Assembly: GCA_963770505.1 (NCBI GenBank)
Contig: CAVYPR010000003.1
Coordinates: 186,001 to 250,000 of the forward strand
Direction: 5' to 3'
DNA: 64,000 bases
Source: CAVYPR01 sp963770505
GTDB lineage: Bacteria; Actinomycetota; Acidimicrobiia; Acidimicrobiales; RAAP-2
Shown piece after piece: positions 37,171 to 46,038 of the stretch. The notes under the pieces were generated by a model that worked only from the letters and a program-made list of their open reading frames with translations, made no database searches and was not told where the DNA came from. Both the position numbers and the translations under genes were made by a program. Position 1 is the first letter of the stretch. Each line of letters opens with the position of its first letter.

Positions 37171-38110
37171 ATGTCCGCACGCTCCCGCGACCTCCCCCGC
37201 CGGTCCTGCCTGTCCACCCCCGGGGCCACCGAGAAGTTCCTGGCCAAGGCGCCGACGGTGGCCGCCGACATGACCTTCCTCGACCTCGAGGACTCGGTCG
37301 CCCCGCTCGAGAAGGTGGCGGCGCGGGCCAAGGTGGTCGACGCCATCAAGAACCTCGCCTGGGACGACCGCGTGCTCTGCGTGCGGGTGAACGCCTGGGA
37401 CAGCGAGTGGACCTACGGCGACGTCATCGAGGTGGTGGGCAACGCCGGGGAGCGCCTCGACGAGGTGATGCTGCCCAAGGTCCAGTCGGCGGCCGAGGTG
37501 GTCGCCCTCGACCTCCTGCTCACCCAGGTGGAGAAGAACTGCGGGCTGCCGGTCGGCCACGTCGGGATCGAGGCCCAGATCGAGACCACCCGGGGCCTCA
37601 TCAACGTGGAGGAGATCTGCGCCGCCTCGCCCCGGCTCGAGACCATCATCTTCGGCCCGGCCGACTTCGCCGCCTCCATGGAGATGCCGGTGCTCACCGG
37701 CGGGGTCCAGGTCCCCGAGTACCCCGGCGACCACTTCCACTACGTCTTCTCCAAGATCCTCATGGCCGGGCGGGCCAACGGCCTGCAGGTCATCGACGGG
37801 CCCTACCTCTACGTGCGCGACCTCGACGGGCTGCGCGACTTCGCCCAGCGGACCACGGGTCCTCGGCTACGACGGCAAGTGGGCGCTCACCCCCGACCAG
37901 GCGGCCGTCCTGAACGAGGTCTACTCGCCGACCCAGGAGCAGTTCGACCGGGCTTGGGACATCCTCGACGCCTACCAGCAGGCCACCGAGGAGGAACGCA
38001 AGGGCGCGGTGATGTTCGGCGACGAGATGATCGACGAGGCCAGCCGCAAGATGGCCATCAAGTTCGTCAGCCGCGGCGAGCGGGCCGGGCTCAGCCGCTC
38101 GGCGGGATAG
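37171..38110 (+). CDS. HpcH/HpaI aldolase / citrate-lyase-like protein (malyl-CoA lyase type), one frameshift
   Basis: About 313 residues. Visible: RRSCLSTPGATEKFLAKAP, FLDLEDSVAPLEK (metal-binding acidic region), VRVNAWDSEW, VMLPKVQSA, IEAQIETTRGLINVEEI (Glu and substrate Arg) and IFGPADFAASM (Asp). These are the motifs of CitE-like Mg-dependent C-C lyases, and the size and N-terminus fit L-malyl-CoA / beta-methylmalyl-CoA lyases best. Near 37857 an extra G in GGG moves the frame; the true end reads VLGYDGKWALTPDQAA to LSRSAG and stops at 38110. A MaoC hydratase 3 kb downstream would be a natural partner (hydration of mesaconyl- or itaconyl-type CoA). The exact substrate is not deducible. 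Confidence 0.75.
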
Positions 38111-38119
38111 GGCGGCCCG

Positions 38120-39716
38120 TCAGCCCGCCTGCTCGAGCAGCCGCCGGGCGATGACCTTGAGGGCCAGCGTCTCGTCGGCCCCCTCGAAGATCGACAGCAC
38201 CCGGGCGTCGACGAAGTAGCGGCTCACCGGGAACTCCTCGGCGTAGCCCATGCCCGCCGTGGATCTGCATGGCCTCGCGGGTCACCCACTCGGCGGCCCG
38301 GCAGACGTAGGCCTTCACCATGGAGGCCTCGAGGGCGCCCTCGCCCCTGGCCATGCGGCGGGCCACGTCGTAGGAGAACTGGCGGGTGGCCTGGATGACC
38401 ACCGCCATGCGGGCCAGCTTGGCCCGGGTCAGCTGGTAGTCGACGATGGGCGACCCGAAGACCCGGCGGTTGGCCGCGTAGTCGTAGGCGGCCTCGTAGG
38501 CGGCCTGCATGACCCCCACCGCCCGGGCCGCCGTCTGCAGCCGGCCGTTCTCGAACCCCTGCATCTGGAGGTAGAAGCCCCGGCCCAGACCGCTGGCCCC
38601 GCCCACCAGGTTGGCGTCGGGCACGAACCAGTCCTCGAAGGCGACCTCGTAGGAGTGCATGCCGCGGTAGCCGAGGGTGTCGATGGGCCGGCCCTCGAGC
38701 CTCCGGCGCTCCGGCCGTCGCTGGTGCACGAAGCCGCGCCCGTCGCCCCGGGGCTTGTCCACCACGAACATGGAGAGCCCGCGGTGGGCCAGGCTCCGGT
38801 CGGGGTCGGTGCGGGCCAGGAGCATGAGCACGTCGGCCCGGGCGGCGAAGGTGCACCAGGTCTTCACCCCGTTCACCAGCCAGCCCCCGTCGGTCGGCGT
38901 GGCCGCGGTGACGATGTTGGCCACGTCGGAGCCGTAGTCCGGCTCGGTCACGGCCACCGCGGCCAGCACCTCGGCCGTGGCCAGCCTGGGCAGCCAGGTC
39001 CGCTTCTGCTCCTCGGTCCCGCCGTGGACCAGGGCGCGGGTGAGGATCTCGGGGCGGGTGATGAGCGAGCCCCCGATGCCGAGGGAGCCCCAGCTCAGCT
39101 CCTCGGTGGCCACCACCATGCCCAGGTAGTCGCTCTCGCCCCCCGTGGCGAAGCCGCCGTACTCCTCGGGGACCGAGAGGCCGAACCCGCCGAGCTCGGC
39201 CAGCCCGGCGATGATCTCCTCGGGGATGTCGCCGTTGGTGCGGTGGACGTGCTCGGCGTGGGGGCGGACCTTCTCCTCGGCGAACCGGTGGAAGGTCTCG
39301 CGGACCAGCTCGAAGTCGTCGTCGAGGTGGCGCGGACCGGCCTCGCACGCCGAGGTCGGCCAGGGCGCCGGGGCGCCGGTAAGCGGCCAGGAAGCCGGCG
39401 GCCGGGGCCAGGGCCCCGGGTCCGGCCCCCCAGTCGGCCTCCCGGCCCGACCAGCTTGGCGCCGAGGTCGGCCAGCACGTCGGCGACGAAGGCGCAGGCC
39501 ATGGCGGCCTCGAGGTCGCCGTGGGCGCCGTAGTCGAGGACGGCGCGGGCGGTGGCGGCCCCGGCCGCGGCGTGGGCCAGGTCGTAGGCGACCACCTGGT
39601 TGTCGTCGATGCCGCCGGCCGCCGGCCAGGGCCGCGGTGGCCCGGGCCACGACCGCGTCGGCCAGGTCCACGCAGGCGGCGGCCGCCTCGAGGTCGGCCG
39701 GGCTCGTGCGGGCCAT
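38120..39716 (-). CDS. Acyl-CoA dehydrogenase with extra N-terminal helical domain, several frameshifts
   Basis: The ATG at 39716 (MARTSPADLEAAAACVDLAD) begins an Ala-rich helical domain of about 150 residues absent from ordinary acyl-CoA dehydrogenases. The FAD-dependent core follows: ELVRETFHRFAEEKVRPHAE, AELGGFGLSVPEEYGG, AVAVTEPDYGSDVANIV (FAD/substrate signature), GWLVNGVKTWCTFAARADVL, YLQMQGFENGRLQTAARAVG and VFGSPIVDYQLTRAKLARM. The C-terminus, after an extra base near 38258, is GGMGYAEEFPVSRYFVD, LSIFEGADETLALKVIARRL. It oxidises acyl-CoA to enoyl-CoA and reduces ETF. IFEGADETLAL replaces the common IYEGTNQIQR, seen in branched-chain or aromatic-acid enzymes. Indels near 39360, 39450 and 39630 break the N-terminal half. 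Confidence 0.8.
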
Positions 39717-39725
39717 GGCGGGACC

Positions 39726-40382
39726 CTAGCCGGGCGGGTTTTTCCTCCCCGACACGGTGACCAAGCGGCGGTAGCACGACGGGCTCGTCGCCGGGGTCGA
39801 CGTCGGTGAGCGAGGCCAGGTAGTCGGCCACCGGTCCGGGCCCGGCGCCCGCCGGCGCCTCGGCCCAGGCGTCGACCAGTCGAGACCGGCCTCGCGCGAC
39901 GAGCGCCGGCAGGAGGGCGCCCGACGTCGGGGTGGCGGGCCTCGGGCATCGACAGCGGCGACGCCGCCGATCCGTCCGGCCGAGGTGATCGGCTCCTGGG
40001 CCACCACCCAGCCGCCCGGCCGCACGGCGGCGGCCATGCGCACCAGCACGGCAGCGGGGTCGACCACGTGGAGCAGGAGGAAGCGGCAGAAGGCGAGGTC
40101 GACCGGCTCGGGGAGGACCAGGTCCTCGCCGGCCTGGGTGATGGCCAGCACCTGGCTGTGCGCGGCGGCCGCCTCGGCCACCTCGTCCCGGGCGCCGGGG
40201 TCGCTGTCGACGGCGTAGATCCGCCCGTCGCGGCCGACCACCTCGGCCAGGGCCACCGAGACGTCGCCCCCGCCGGCGCCCACGTCGACGCACCGCCAAC
40301 CCGGGCCGACGCCCAGCCGCTCGAGGGCGGTGGCCAGCGGCCGGCGGTAGACGTCGTCGCGCAGACCCTTGAGCGTGGTCAC
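39726..40382 (-). CDS. Class I SAM-dependent methyltransferase, frameshifted C-terminus
   Basis: About 215 residues. Motif I for S-adenosylmethionine is CVDVGAGGGDVSVALAEVVG (residues about 31-50), followed by IYAVDSDPGARDEV, a DLAFCRFLLLHVVDPAAVL strand/helix and RPGGWVVAQEPI. After residue 145 the frame is lost; sensible sequence resumes in another frame (LLPALVARGRSRLVDAWAEA; YLASLTDVDPGDEPVVLPP) and probably returns to end LVTVSGRKNPPG at 39726. The substrate is unknown. It is divergent from the DUF6941-like gene. Confidence 0.7.
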   Translation of the reverse strand: MTTLKGLRDDVYRRPLATALERLGVGPGWRCVDVGAGGGDVSVALAEVVGRDGRIYAVDSDPGARDEVAEAAAAHSQVLAITQAGEDLVLPEPVDLAFCRFLLLHVVDPAAVLVRMAAAVRPGGWVVAQEPITSAGRIGGVAAVDARGPPPRRRAPSCRRSSREAGLDWSTPGPRRRRAPGPDRWPTTWPRSPTSTPATSPSCYRRLVTVSGRKNPPG

Positions 40383-40431
40383 CGGGGCAGTCTCTCACGA
40401 CCTCCGCCCGTGAGCCCCTGAGAACCGTTGG

Positions 40432-40437
40432 TAGCCT
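40432..40437 (+). promoter_or_regulatory. -10 element for a leaderless DUF6941-like mRNA
   Basis: TAGCCT ends 6 bases before the GTG at 40444; no ribosome binding site is present. Confidence 0.5.
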
Positions 40438-40443
40438 CACCGC

Positions 40444-40881
40444 GTGAACGTGACCATGATGCTGTGCGACGCCGCCCAGGTCGCCGACGGGAAGCTCTAC
40501 ATGCTGGGCGGCGGCTGGTCGATGACCGGGCCCGACCCGGTGCCGTCGGCCATCGCCTTGAAGATCGAGGTCGACTGGCACGAGGCCGAGGTGGCCCACC
40601 ACTGGGAGCTCTTCTTGGAGGACGCCGACGGCCGCCCGGTGATGGTCGAGACCCACGAGGGCTCCCAGCCGGTCGAGGTGCGCGGCGAGTTCACGGTGGC
40701 CCACCCGAACGGCGTCCCCGAGGGCTCGCCCATCGACGTCGCCCTGGCCGTCAACCTGGGCCCGATCCCCCTCGCCCCGGCCACCCGCTACGTGTGGCGG
40801 CTGGTGATCGACGGCGAGTCGCTGCCCGGGGCCTCGCTCTGCTTCACCACCCGGGCCCGGCCGCCGCGTGAGGTGCCGTGA
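40444..40881 (+). CDS. Conserved DUF6941-like protein
   Basis: A 145-residue soluble protein beginning NVTMMLCDAAQVADGKLYML, then GGGWSMTG, VDWHEAEVAHHWELFLEDAD, RGEFTVAHPNGVPEGSP and YVWRLVIDGES. The opening 'LCD-A-x(6)-KLYMLGGGW' followed by an all-beta sandwich is the pattern of the DUF6941 family, whose function is unknown. The start GTG at 40444 is supported by the leaderless promoter. It ends 50 bases before the MaoC gene, and the two are likely co-transcribed. Confidence 0.65.
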   Translation: MNVTMMLCDAAQVADGKLYMLGGGWSMTGPDPVPSAIALKIEVDWHEAEVAHHWELFLEDADGRPVMVETHEGSQPVEVRGEFTVAHPNGVPEGSPIDVALAVNLGPIPLAPATRYVWRLVIDGESLPGASLCFTTRARPPREVP

Positions 40882-40930
40882 CCTCCCGCCCGCTGGACGC
40901 AGGCCGCCCGCGCCGAGTACACCACGGTCC

Positions 40931-41443
40931 ATGACCGTCCACGAACGCCCCTTCGGCCGGTACTACGAGGACTTCGTCCCCGGCGACGTCTACCGCCACT
41001 GGCCGGGCAAGACGATCACCGAGGCCGACGACCACCTGTTCTGCATGATCACCATGAACCACCATCCGCTGCACACCAACGAGTGGTTCGCCGAGCACGA
41101 GACCGTGCACAAGAAGAACGTGGTGGTCGGCAACCTCGTCTACTCGCTGGCGCTCGGCATGAGCGTCCCCGACGTGAGCGGCTCGTGCATCGCCAACCTC
41201 GAGGTCGAGTCACTGGTCCACCGCAACCCGACCTTCCACGGTGACACCATCTACGCCGAGACCAGGGTCGTCGACAAGGTCGAGTCGAAGTCCAAGGACG
41301 ACCGGGGGATCGTCACGGTCGAGACCAAGGCGTTCAACCAGCGCGGCGAGGAGGTCTGCTCCTTCCGCCGCAAGGTCATGGTCTGGAAGCGTGCGGCGGC
41401 CCCGGCCCGACGACGCCCCTACGGCGACGACGTCTGGGGCTGA
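40931..41443 (+). CDS. MaoC-family hydratase (mesaconyl/itaconyl-CoA hydratase-like)
   Basis: A 170-residue single hot-dog hydratase. ATG 40931 (MTVHERPFGRYYEDFVPGDV). The active-site motif is TITEADDHLFCMITMNHHPL with NEWFAEH, corresponding to the Asp/His pair of MaoC (D-x4-H). Then GNLVYSLALGMSVPDVSG, ANLEVESLVHRNPTFHGDTI and FNQRGEEVCSFRRKVMVWKR. It adds water across a 2-enoyl-CoA. The sequence TITEADDHLF plus HPLH is typical of mesaconyl-CoA or itaconyl-CoA hydratases that work with CitE-like lyases, one of which lies 3 kb upstream. The substrate is inferred from that context. Confidence 0.8.
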   Translation: MTVHERPFGRYYEDFVPGDVYRHWPGKTITEADDHLFCMITMNHHPLHTNEWFAEHETVHKKNVVVGNLVYSLALGMSVPDVSGSCIANLEVESLVHRNPTFHGDTIYAETRVVDKVESKSKDDRGIVTVETKAFNQRGEEVCSFRRKVMVWKRAAAPARRRPYGDDVWG

Positions 41444-42322
41444 TCCCGCCCGACGGGCGGCGCTGCGCCGGAAGATCCTCACGCTGGGGCGAGGCCAACC
41501 GCCGCGACCTTCCCTGGCGGGCCACCCGCCGACCCGTGGGACGTCCTGGTGAGCGAGGTCATGCTCCAGCAGACCCAGGCGGCCCGGGTGGTCGACCCCT
41601 ACGTCCGGTTCGTGGCCGCCTTCCCGTCGCCCGCCGCGTGCGCCGCGGCCGGGGCCCCGGCCGTGGTGCGGGCCTGGGAGGGCCTCGGCTACAACCGCCG
41701 GGCCCTCAACCTCCACCGGTCGGCCGAGGTGCTGGTCGCGCGCCACGGCGGGGAGGTGCCGGCCGACCTGGACGCGCTGCGGGCCCTTCCCGGGGTCGGG
41801 CCCTACACGGCGCGGGCCGTCCTGGTGCTTCGCCTTCGAGGCCGACACCGGCGTCGTCGACACCAACGTGGCGCGGTCTGCTGGCCCGGGCGGTGGCCGG
41901 CCGCCCGCTGCGGGCGGACGAGGCCCAGGCCGTGGCCGACGACCTCGTCCCGTCGGGCCGCTCGTGGCCCTTCAACCAGGCGCTCTTCGACCTCGGGGCC
42001 CTGCACTGCACGGCCCGGCGCCCGCGACTGCGCCGGCTGCCCGCTGGCCCGCAGCTGCGCCTGGGCCAGGTCCGGCTGGGCCGGGCCGGACCCGTCGGTC
42101 GGTTCGGCCGGCGTGGGCCGGAGCCAGTCGCCCTTCGACGGCTCGGACCGCCAGGGCCGGGGCCGCCTGGTCGACGCGCTCCGGCGTGGGCCGCTCGCCG
42201 AGGGGGACCTGGCGTCGGCGGCGGGCTGGGGCGACGACGCGGCGAGGGCCCGGAGGGTCAGCGACGGCCTGGTGGCCGAGGGGTTCGCCCGCTGGGAGCG
42301 CGGCCGGCTGCGGCTCTGCTGA
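41391..42322 (+). CDS. mutY: A/G-specific adenine glycosylase MutY, frameshifted
   Basis: A DNA repair glycosylase that removes adenine mispaired with 8-oxoguanine. Seen: RKILT.GEANRRDLPWR at the N-terminus (split over frames near 41490 and 41545), VSEVMLQQTQAARVVDPYVR (catalytic Glu region), WEGLGYNRRALNLHRSAEVL, and the helix-hairpin-helix LPGVGPYTARAVLV. After 41830 the frame changes twice; the iron-sulfur ligands are visible across frames as C-x6-C-x2-C-x5-C (LHCTARRP, CAGCPLARSC). The C-terminal NUDIX-like domain is short or replaced by a small winged region (RLVDALRRGPLAEGDLASAA), as in actinobacterial MutY. The GTG at 41391, overlapping maoC, is the likely start. Indels are probably sequence errors in an essential-type gene. 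Confidence 0.8.
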
Positions 42323-42330
42323 TGACGCCC

Positions 42331-43200
42331 TCAGCGGGCCACGAACCCCAGGATGTGCGTGTGCACGACGTCGGGCCGCTCGAGGTGGAGGAAGTGGCCG
42401 GCGTCGGGGACGGTCACCATCTCTGACCCCTCGCCCAGGTGCTCGAGGGGCGCTCCGAGGGCGTCTGCGCCGAAGCAGCCGTCGCCCAGGCCGTGGAGGT
42501 AGAGGGTGGGGCGCGGCACCGGTGCCAGGGTGGCTGCCTGCTCGGCGGCCAGGGCGGGGTCGGCCCCGTCGGGGTCGTAGAGGGCGCGGTAGTAGCCGAT
42601 GGCCGCCGCCAACCGCTCGGGGGTGCCGATGCACTCCTTCACCCGGGCGAGGTCCCAGGTGGCGTCGTACCCCGGAGACCAGTCCGCCCACAGGTGGTCG
42701 ATGAAGGCGTGGTCGTCGAGCGCCACGGCCGCCTCGGCCATCGGCGACTGGAAGAAGAAGGTGTACCAGCTCCGGCGCAGCTGGTGGTAGGTGAGGAACG
42801 TCGCGGCCAGGGCGAGCGGCGGGGGCACGGCCAGGGTGACCGCCCGGCGCCAGAGGTCGGGGCGGTGGGCGACGGCCCCGTAGGCGGCGAGGGCCCCCCA
42901 GTCGTGGCCGATGAGGACCGCCTCGCCGGTGCCGCCCAGGGCCGGGTGGAGGGAGTTGGCGTCGCGCACCAGGGCCCCGGTCTGGTAGCGCCCATCGACG
43001 GGCAGGGCCGTCGGGGCGTAGCCCCGCATGAAGGGGGCCACCGCGTGGAAGCCGGCCCCGCCCAGGGCGCCCAGCAGGTGGCGCCAGGTGTGGGCCGAGT
43101 CGGGGAAGCCGTGCAGGCAGAGGGCGAGCGGCCCGTCGGGAGGGCCGTCCTCGAGGTAGGCGAACTCCAGGCCGTTGGCCTCCACGGTCCGCACGGTCAT
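42331..43200 (-). CDS. Alpha/beta hydrolase, epoxide-hydrolase type
   Basis: A 289-residue enzyme. HGFPDSAHTWRHLL carries the HGxP oxyanion motif; the nucleophile is Asp in VLIGHDWGALAAYG (about residue 99), which marks epoxide hydrolases or haloalkane dehalogenases rather than Ser esterases. A lid with Tyr residues follows (TYHQLRRSWYTFFFQSP; WSPGYDATW), then the acid in YLHGLGDGCFGAD and the His in VPDAGHFLHLERPD. HGFP favours an epoxide hydrolase. The frame is intact, and it converges with mutY and diverges from the MBL gene. Confidence 0.8.
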   Translation of the reverse strand: MTVRTVEANGLEFAYLEDGPPDGPLALCLHGFPDSAHTWRHLLGALGGAGFHAVAPFMRGYAPTALPVDGRYQTGALVRDANSLHPALGGTGEAVLIGHDWGALAAYGAVAHRPDLWRRAVTLAVPPPLALAATFLTYHQLRRSWYTFFFQSPMAEAAVALDDHAFIDHLWADWSPGYDATWDLARVKECIGTPERLAAAIGYYRALYDPDGADPALAAEQAATLAPVPRPTLYLHGLGDGCFGADALGAPLEHLGEGSEMVTVPDAGHFLHLERPDVVHTHILGFVAR

Positions 43201-43231
43201 GGCGGCCCACCGTAGTTGGCCCGCTCGGAAG

Positions 43232-43237
43232 TACGGT
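43232..43237 (+). promoter_or_regulatory. -10 element for a leaderless MBL-hydrolase mRNA
   Basis: TACGGT ends 6 bases before the ATG at 43244. GGGAG sits too close to the ATG to be a good ribosome binding site. Confidence 0.45.
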
Positions 43238-43243
43238 AGGGAG

Positions 43244-44098
43244 ATGGACGTGACGTTCTACGGGGTCCGCGGCTCGTGCCCGTGCGCCGGCGACGGCTAC
43301 CGCAGGATCGGGGGCAATACGTCGTGCGCGCTGGTGACCGTGGAGGGGGAGCCCCCCCTCATCTTGGACCTGGGCACCGGGTTGCGGGCGCTCGGGGACG
43401 CCATGGGGCCGGCGCTCCGGGCCGAGGGCACCCCGCTCGAGGCCACCGCGCTCCTCACCCACATCCACTACGACCACATCCTGGGGCTGCCCTTCTTCGC
43501 CCCCCTGCACGATCCCGGGGCTGTGCTCACCGTCTACGGCCCCCGCCAGGAGGTCGACCGTCTGCAGGACTCGCTCCTCGCCGCCGTGCAGCCCCCGTTC
43601 TTCCCGGTGCACCTGACGGACTTCCGCGGCGAAGTGCACTTCAAGGAGATCGGGGACGACGACTTCGCCGTGGGTTCGGTCAAGGTGCGGGCCCGATGGG
43701 TGCCCCACCGGGGCGAGACGCTGGGCTTCCGGGTCGAGGCTGACGGGCGGTCGCTGGCCTACCTCCCCGACCACCAGGCGCCGCTCGACCGCCGGGGCGT
43801 GCCCGAGGGCGTCCTCGAGCTCTGCAGCGGGGCCGACGTGGTGGTGCACGACGCCCAGTACAGCGACGAGGAGTTCGTGGAGAAGCCCGACTGGGGCCAT
43901 TCCACGGTGGCCTACGCCGTTCGGGTGGCCGCCGAGGCCGGGGCCAAGCGCCTCCTCCTCTCCCACCACGACCCGTCCCACGACGACCACCAGGTCGAGC
44001 AGCTGCTCGGACAGGCCAGGCGGCTCCACGACGCCCGCCGCCTGGAGGACATCTCGGTGGCCACCGAGGGGCTCACCGTCGAGCTCGGCCGCAGCTGA
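43244..44098 (+). CDS. Metallo-beta-lactamase-fold hydrolase
   Basis: A 284-residue protein from ATG 43244 (MDVTFYGVRGSCPC). Metal ligands: THIHYDHILGLPFF (H-x-H-x-D-H, about residue 73), then HDAQYSDEEF with the bridging Asp and RLLLSHHDPSHDD with the final His. VRGSCPCAGDGYRRIGGNTS at the N-terminus is the mark of the subgroup related to RNase Z / phosphodiesterases linked to two-component signalling (FGVRGS.P..G.....GGNTSC). Probably a phosphodiesterase; the substrate is unknown. Confidence 0.8.
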   Translation: MDVTFYGVRGSCPCAGDGYRRIGGNTSCALVTVEGEPPLILDLGTGLRALGDAMGPALRAEGTPLEATALLTHIHYDHILGLPFFAPLHDPGAVLTVYGPRQEVDRLQDSLLAAVQPPFFPVHLTDFRGEVHFKEIGDDDFAVGSVKVRARWVPHRGETLGFRVEADGRSLAYLPDHQAPLDRRGVPEGVLELCSGADVVVHDAQYSDEEFVEKPDWGHSTVAYAVRVAAEAGAKRLLLSHHDPSHDDHQVEQLLGQARRLHDARRLEDISVATEGLTVELGRS

Positions 44099-44123
44099 GC
44101 GGCGCTCGGAGCGGGAAGGCGCC

Positions 44124-44633
44124 ATGGGCGACGACGGGGACCTCGGCGCGTCGGCGGCGACCGACATCGACCAGGCGAGGTTCCGCGAGGCGCTGGGCCA
44201 CTTCGCCTCCGGGGTGACGGTGGTGACGGCGACCGAGGACGGCCTGCCGGTCGGCTTCACCTGCCAGGCCTTCACCTCGCTCTCGCTCGAACCCCCACTC
44301 GTGGCCCTGGCGCCGGCCAAGTCCTCGACCAGCTGGCCCCGGATCTCGGCGGCCGGCGCCTTCTGCGTGAACATCCTCGCCGAGCACCAAGAGGCGCTCT
44401 GCCGGACGTTCGCCGTGTCGGGGGGCGACAAGTTCGCCGGAGTCGGCTGGCACCCCGGGACGGCCGGGACGCCGGTGCTCGAGGGGACGCTGGCCTGGGT
44501 CGAGTGCAGGCTGGAGGCCATCTACGAGGCCGGCGACCACGAGCTGGTGGTGGGCAAGGTGCTCGACCTCGGGGTGAGGGACGGCGCGCCGCTCCTCTTC
44601 TACCGCGGCGGCTTCGGCCGCTTCGCCGTCTAG
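44124..44633 (+). CDS. Flavin reductase family protein
   Basis: A 169-residue FMN-binding split-barrel protein. FREALGHFASGVTVVTATED (N-terminal signature), GFTCQAFTSLSLEPPLVALA and the flavin-contacting AKSSTSWPRISAAGAFCVNI, ending HELVVGKVLDLGVRDGAPLL, FYRGGFGRF. Such proteins reduce FMN or FAD with NAD(P)H for a partner monooxygenase; the LLM oxidoreductase 1.4 kb downstream is a possible partner. It lies 25 bases after the MBL gene and is probably co-transcribed with it. Confidence 0.85.
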   Translation: MGDDGDLGASAATDIDQARFREALGHFASGVTVVTATEDGLPVGFTCQAFTSLSLEPPLVALAPAKSSTSWPRISAAGAFCVNILAEHQEALCRTFAVSGGDKFAGVGWHPGTAGTPVLEGTLAWVECRLEAIYEAGDHELVVGKVLDLGVRDGAPLLFYRGGFGRFAV

Positions 44634-44668
44634 GGGGACGGCCGCCGCGACGTCTCGTGCCGAGGGGC

Positions 44669-44674
44669 TACCCT
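44669..44674 (+). promoter_or_regulatory. -10 element for a leaderless RmlC-like mRNA
   Basis: TACCCT ends 8 bases before the GTG at 44683, with no ribosome binding site between. Confidence 0.45.
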
Positions 44675-44682
44675 CGTGCGCC

Positions 44683-45234
44683 GTGCCCCAGTTCATCGTT
44701 TCCGACAAGATCGCCGACGTTCTCACGGTCGTGCCCGACGTCCACGGCGACGAGCGCGGCCGGTTCGTCGAGACCTACCGTCGCCAGTGGTTGCCGCTGG
44801 GCCGCGAGATGGTCCAGGCCAACCGTTCGGAGAAGGAGGCCGGGGCCGTGGTCGGGCTCCACTACCACCTCCACCAGGCCGACTACTGGTACGTGCTCAG
44901 AGGACGCGCCCGCGTCGTCCTCCACGACCTGCGGGAAGGCTCGGACACCAACGGGGCCACCGAGGTCCTCGACCTGAGCGGTGACGAGGACCGGGGGCTG
45001 TTCGTGCCCCCAGGGGTGGCCCACGGCTTCGCCTCCCTCACCGACGTCCTGTTGTGGTACCTGGTCGACAGCTACTACAACCCCTCCGACGAGCTCGGGC
45101 TGGCCTGGGACGACCCCGAGGTCGCCGCCGACTGGGGGCTGGCCGAGCCCGTGCTCTCCGGACGCGACCGGCAGAACCCCACCCGGGCCCAGATCCCGCC
45201 CGCCCTGCGCCCCCGGTGGGGACTTCGGACCTAG
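44683..45234 (+). CDS. dTDP-4-dehydrorhamnose 3,5-epimerase-like cupin
   Basis: A 183-residue protein. DVHGDERGRFVETYRRQWLP, then QANRSEKEAGAVVGLHYHL (RmlC catalytic His in GLHYH), ADYWYVLRGRARVVLHDLRE and LFVPPGVAHGFASLTDVLLW (second conserved HGF motif). It acts on a nucleotide-bound keto sugar in deoxysugar synthesis for cell-surface glycans; no other rml genes lie nearby, so it could also be an isomerase for a different sugar. The GTG at 44683 is supported by the leaderless promoter. Its stop overlaps that of the TetR gene. Confidence 0.75.
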   Translation: MPQFIVSDKIADVLTVVPDVHGDERGRFVETYRRQWLPLGREMVQANRSEKEAGAVVGLHYHLHQADYWYVLRGRARVVLHDLREGSDTNGATEVLDLSGDEDRGLFVPPGVAHGFASLTDVLLWYLVDSYYNPSDELGLAWDDPEVAADWGLAEPVLSGRDRQNPTRAQIPPALRPRWGLRT

Positions 45235-45848
45235 TGCGTTCGTAGGGCGGCGGTGTGGCCCAGGAGGGCCGCCATGCCGCTGCGCAGGACCTGGCGGGCC
45301 GAGCGCACGCTGTGACCCGAGCCCCGCAGGTGCTCCCACGCCTCTGTGCTGCTCATGGTGTCGAGCGCCGAGAGGCGGCCCGCCCGCCCGTTGACGTCGA
45401 TCCGTCGCAGCTCGGGCGAGAAGACGTCGGCGATCCGCTTGCGCTCCCACCTGCGCATCGTCGCCCGGTTCTCGCGCATGGCCTCAGAGGTCAGCTCGAT
45501 CAGGCGCGAGGCGCGGCTGAAGGGGGAGAGGGCCTCGAGCGTGGTCGCCCGATTGGCGGAGTACTCGTCGATCCGGCGCTCGAGCGGCCAGTCGGGGTCG
45601 ATCTCGGCCCACGTGGTCTGCACCCAGGCCAGCGTGCGGGCCGATGCGTCGGCGTAGAGGCCGTCCACGTCGGCGAAGTGCTGGTAGACCGAGCGCACCG
45701 ACACCCCCGCCCGGTTGGCGATCCGCTGGGCGGTGGGCGCGATGTCCCCGCCGTCGATGAGTTCGATGAGGGCGCTCACGATGGCGTCCTTGGTCCGGAC
45801 CCCCCGGGCCCTGCGGCCGTCGACCTTGTGGTCACCGGCGACGAACAC
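45231..45848 (-). CDS. TetR/AcrR-family transcriptional regulator
   Basis: About 205 residues from the GTG at 45848; a longer reading to 45959 adds non-conserved residues. The HTH is clear: RTKDAIVSALIELIDGGDIA, QRIANRAGVSVRSVYQHFAD, VDGLYADA (residues about 15-65). The C-terminal ligand domain is helical (WPLERRIDEYSANRATTLEA, ASRLIELTSEAMRENRATM). It is divergent from the LLM oxidoreductase, with which it shares an intergenic region of about 190 bases, and it probably controls that gene. I found no clear palindrome there. The ligand is unknown. Confidence 0.8.
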   Translation of the reverse strand: MFVAGDHKVDGRRARGVRTKDAIVSALIELIDGGDIAPTAQRIANRAGVSVRSVYQHFADVDGLYADASARTLAWVQTTWAEIDPDWPLERRIDEYSANRATTLEALSPFSRASRLIELTSEAMRENRATMRRWERKRIADVFSPELRRIDVNGRAGRLSALDTMSSTEAWEHLRGSGHSVRSARQVLRSGMAALLGHTAALRTH

Positions 45849-46038
45849 GCCGGGCCTGCCGACGCACGCCCCCGGCTCGACATGATCGACGCCGTTGGCC
45901 TCGGCGACCTCAGCGACCCTCTGACTCCCGAGCTGCACGTCCGCCAACGGATCTTCCACCCACCCACTCGTCCGCCGTTCCCTAGACTAACCCCTCTTCT
46001 CAGCGGATTCACAATTTCTCTTCAGATGGGCGAGTGGG

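Noticed and set aside
45960..46038. TetR operator between the TetR gene and the LLM oxidoreductase
   Set aside because: A divergent TetR pair usually has one, but I see no convincing palindrome in this gap.
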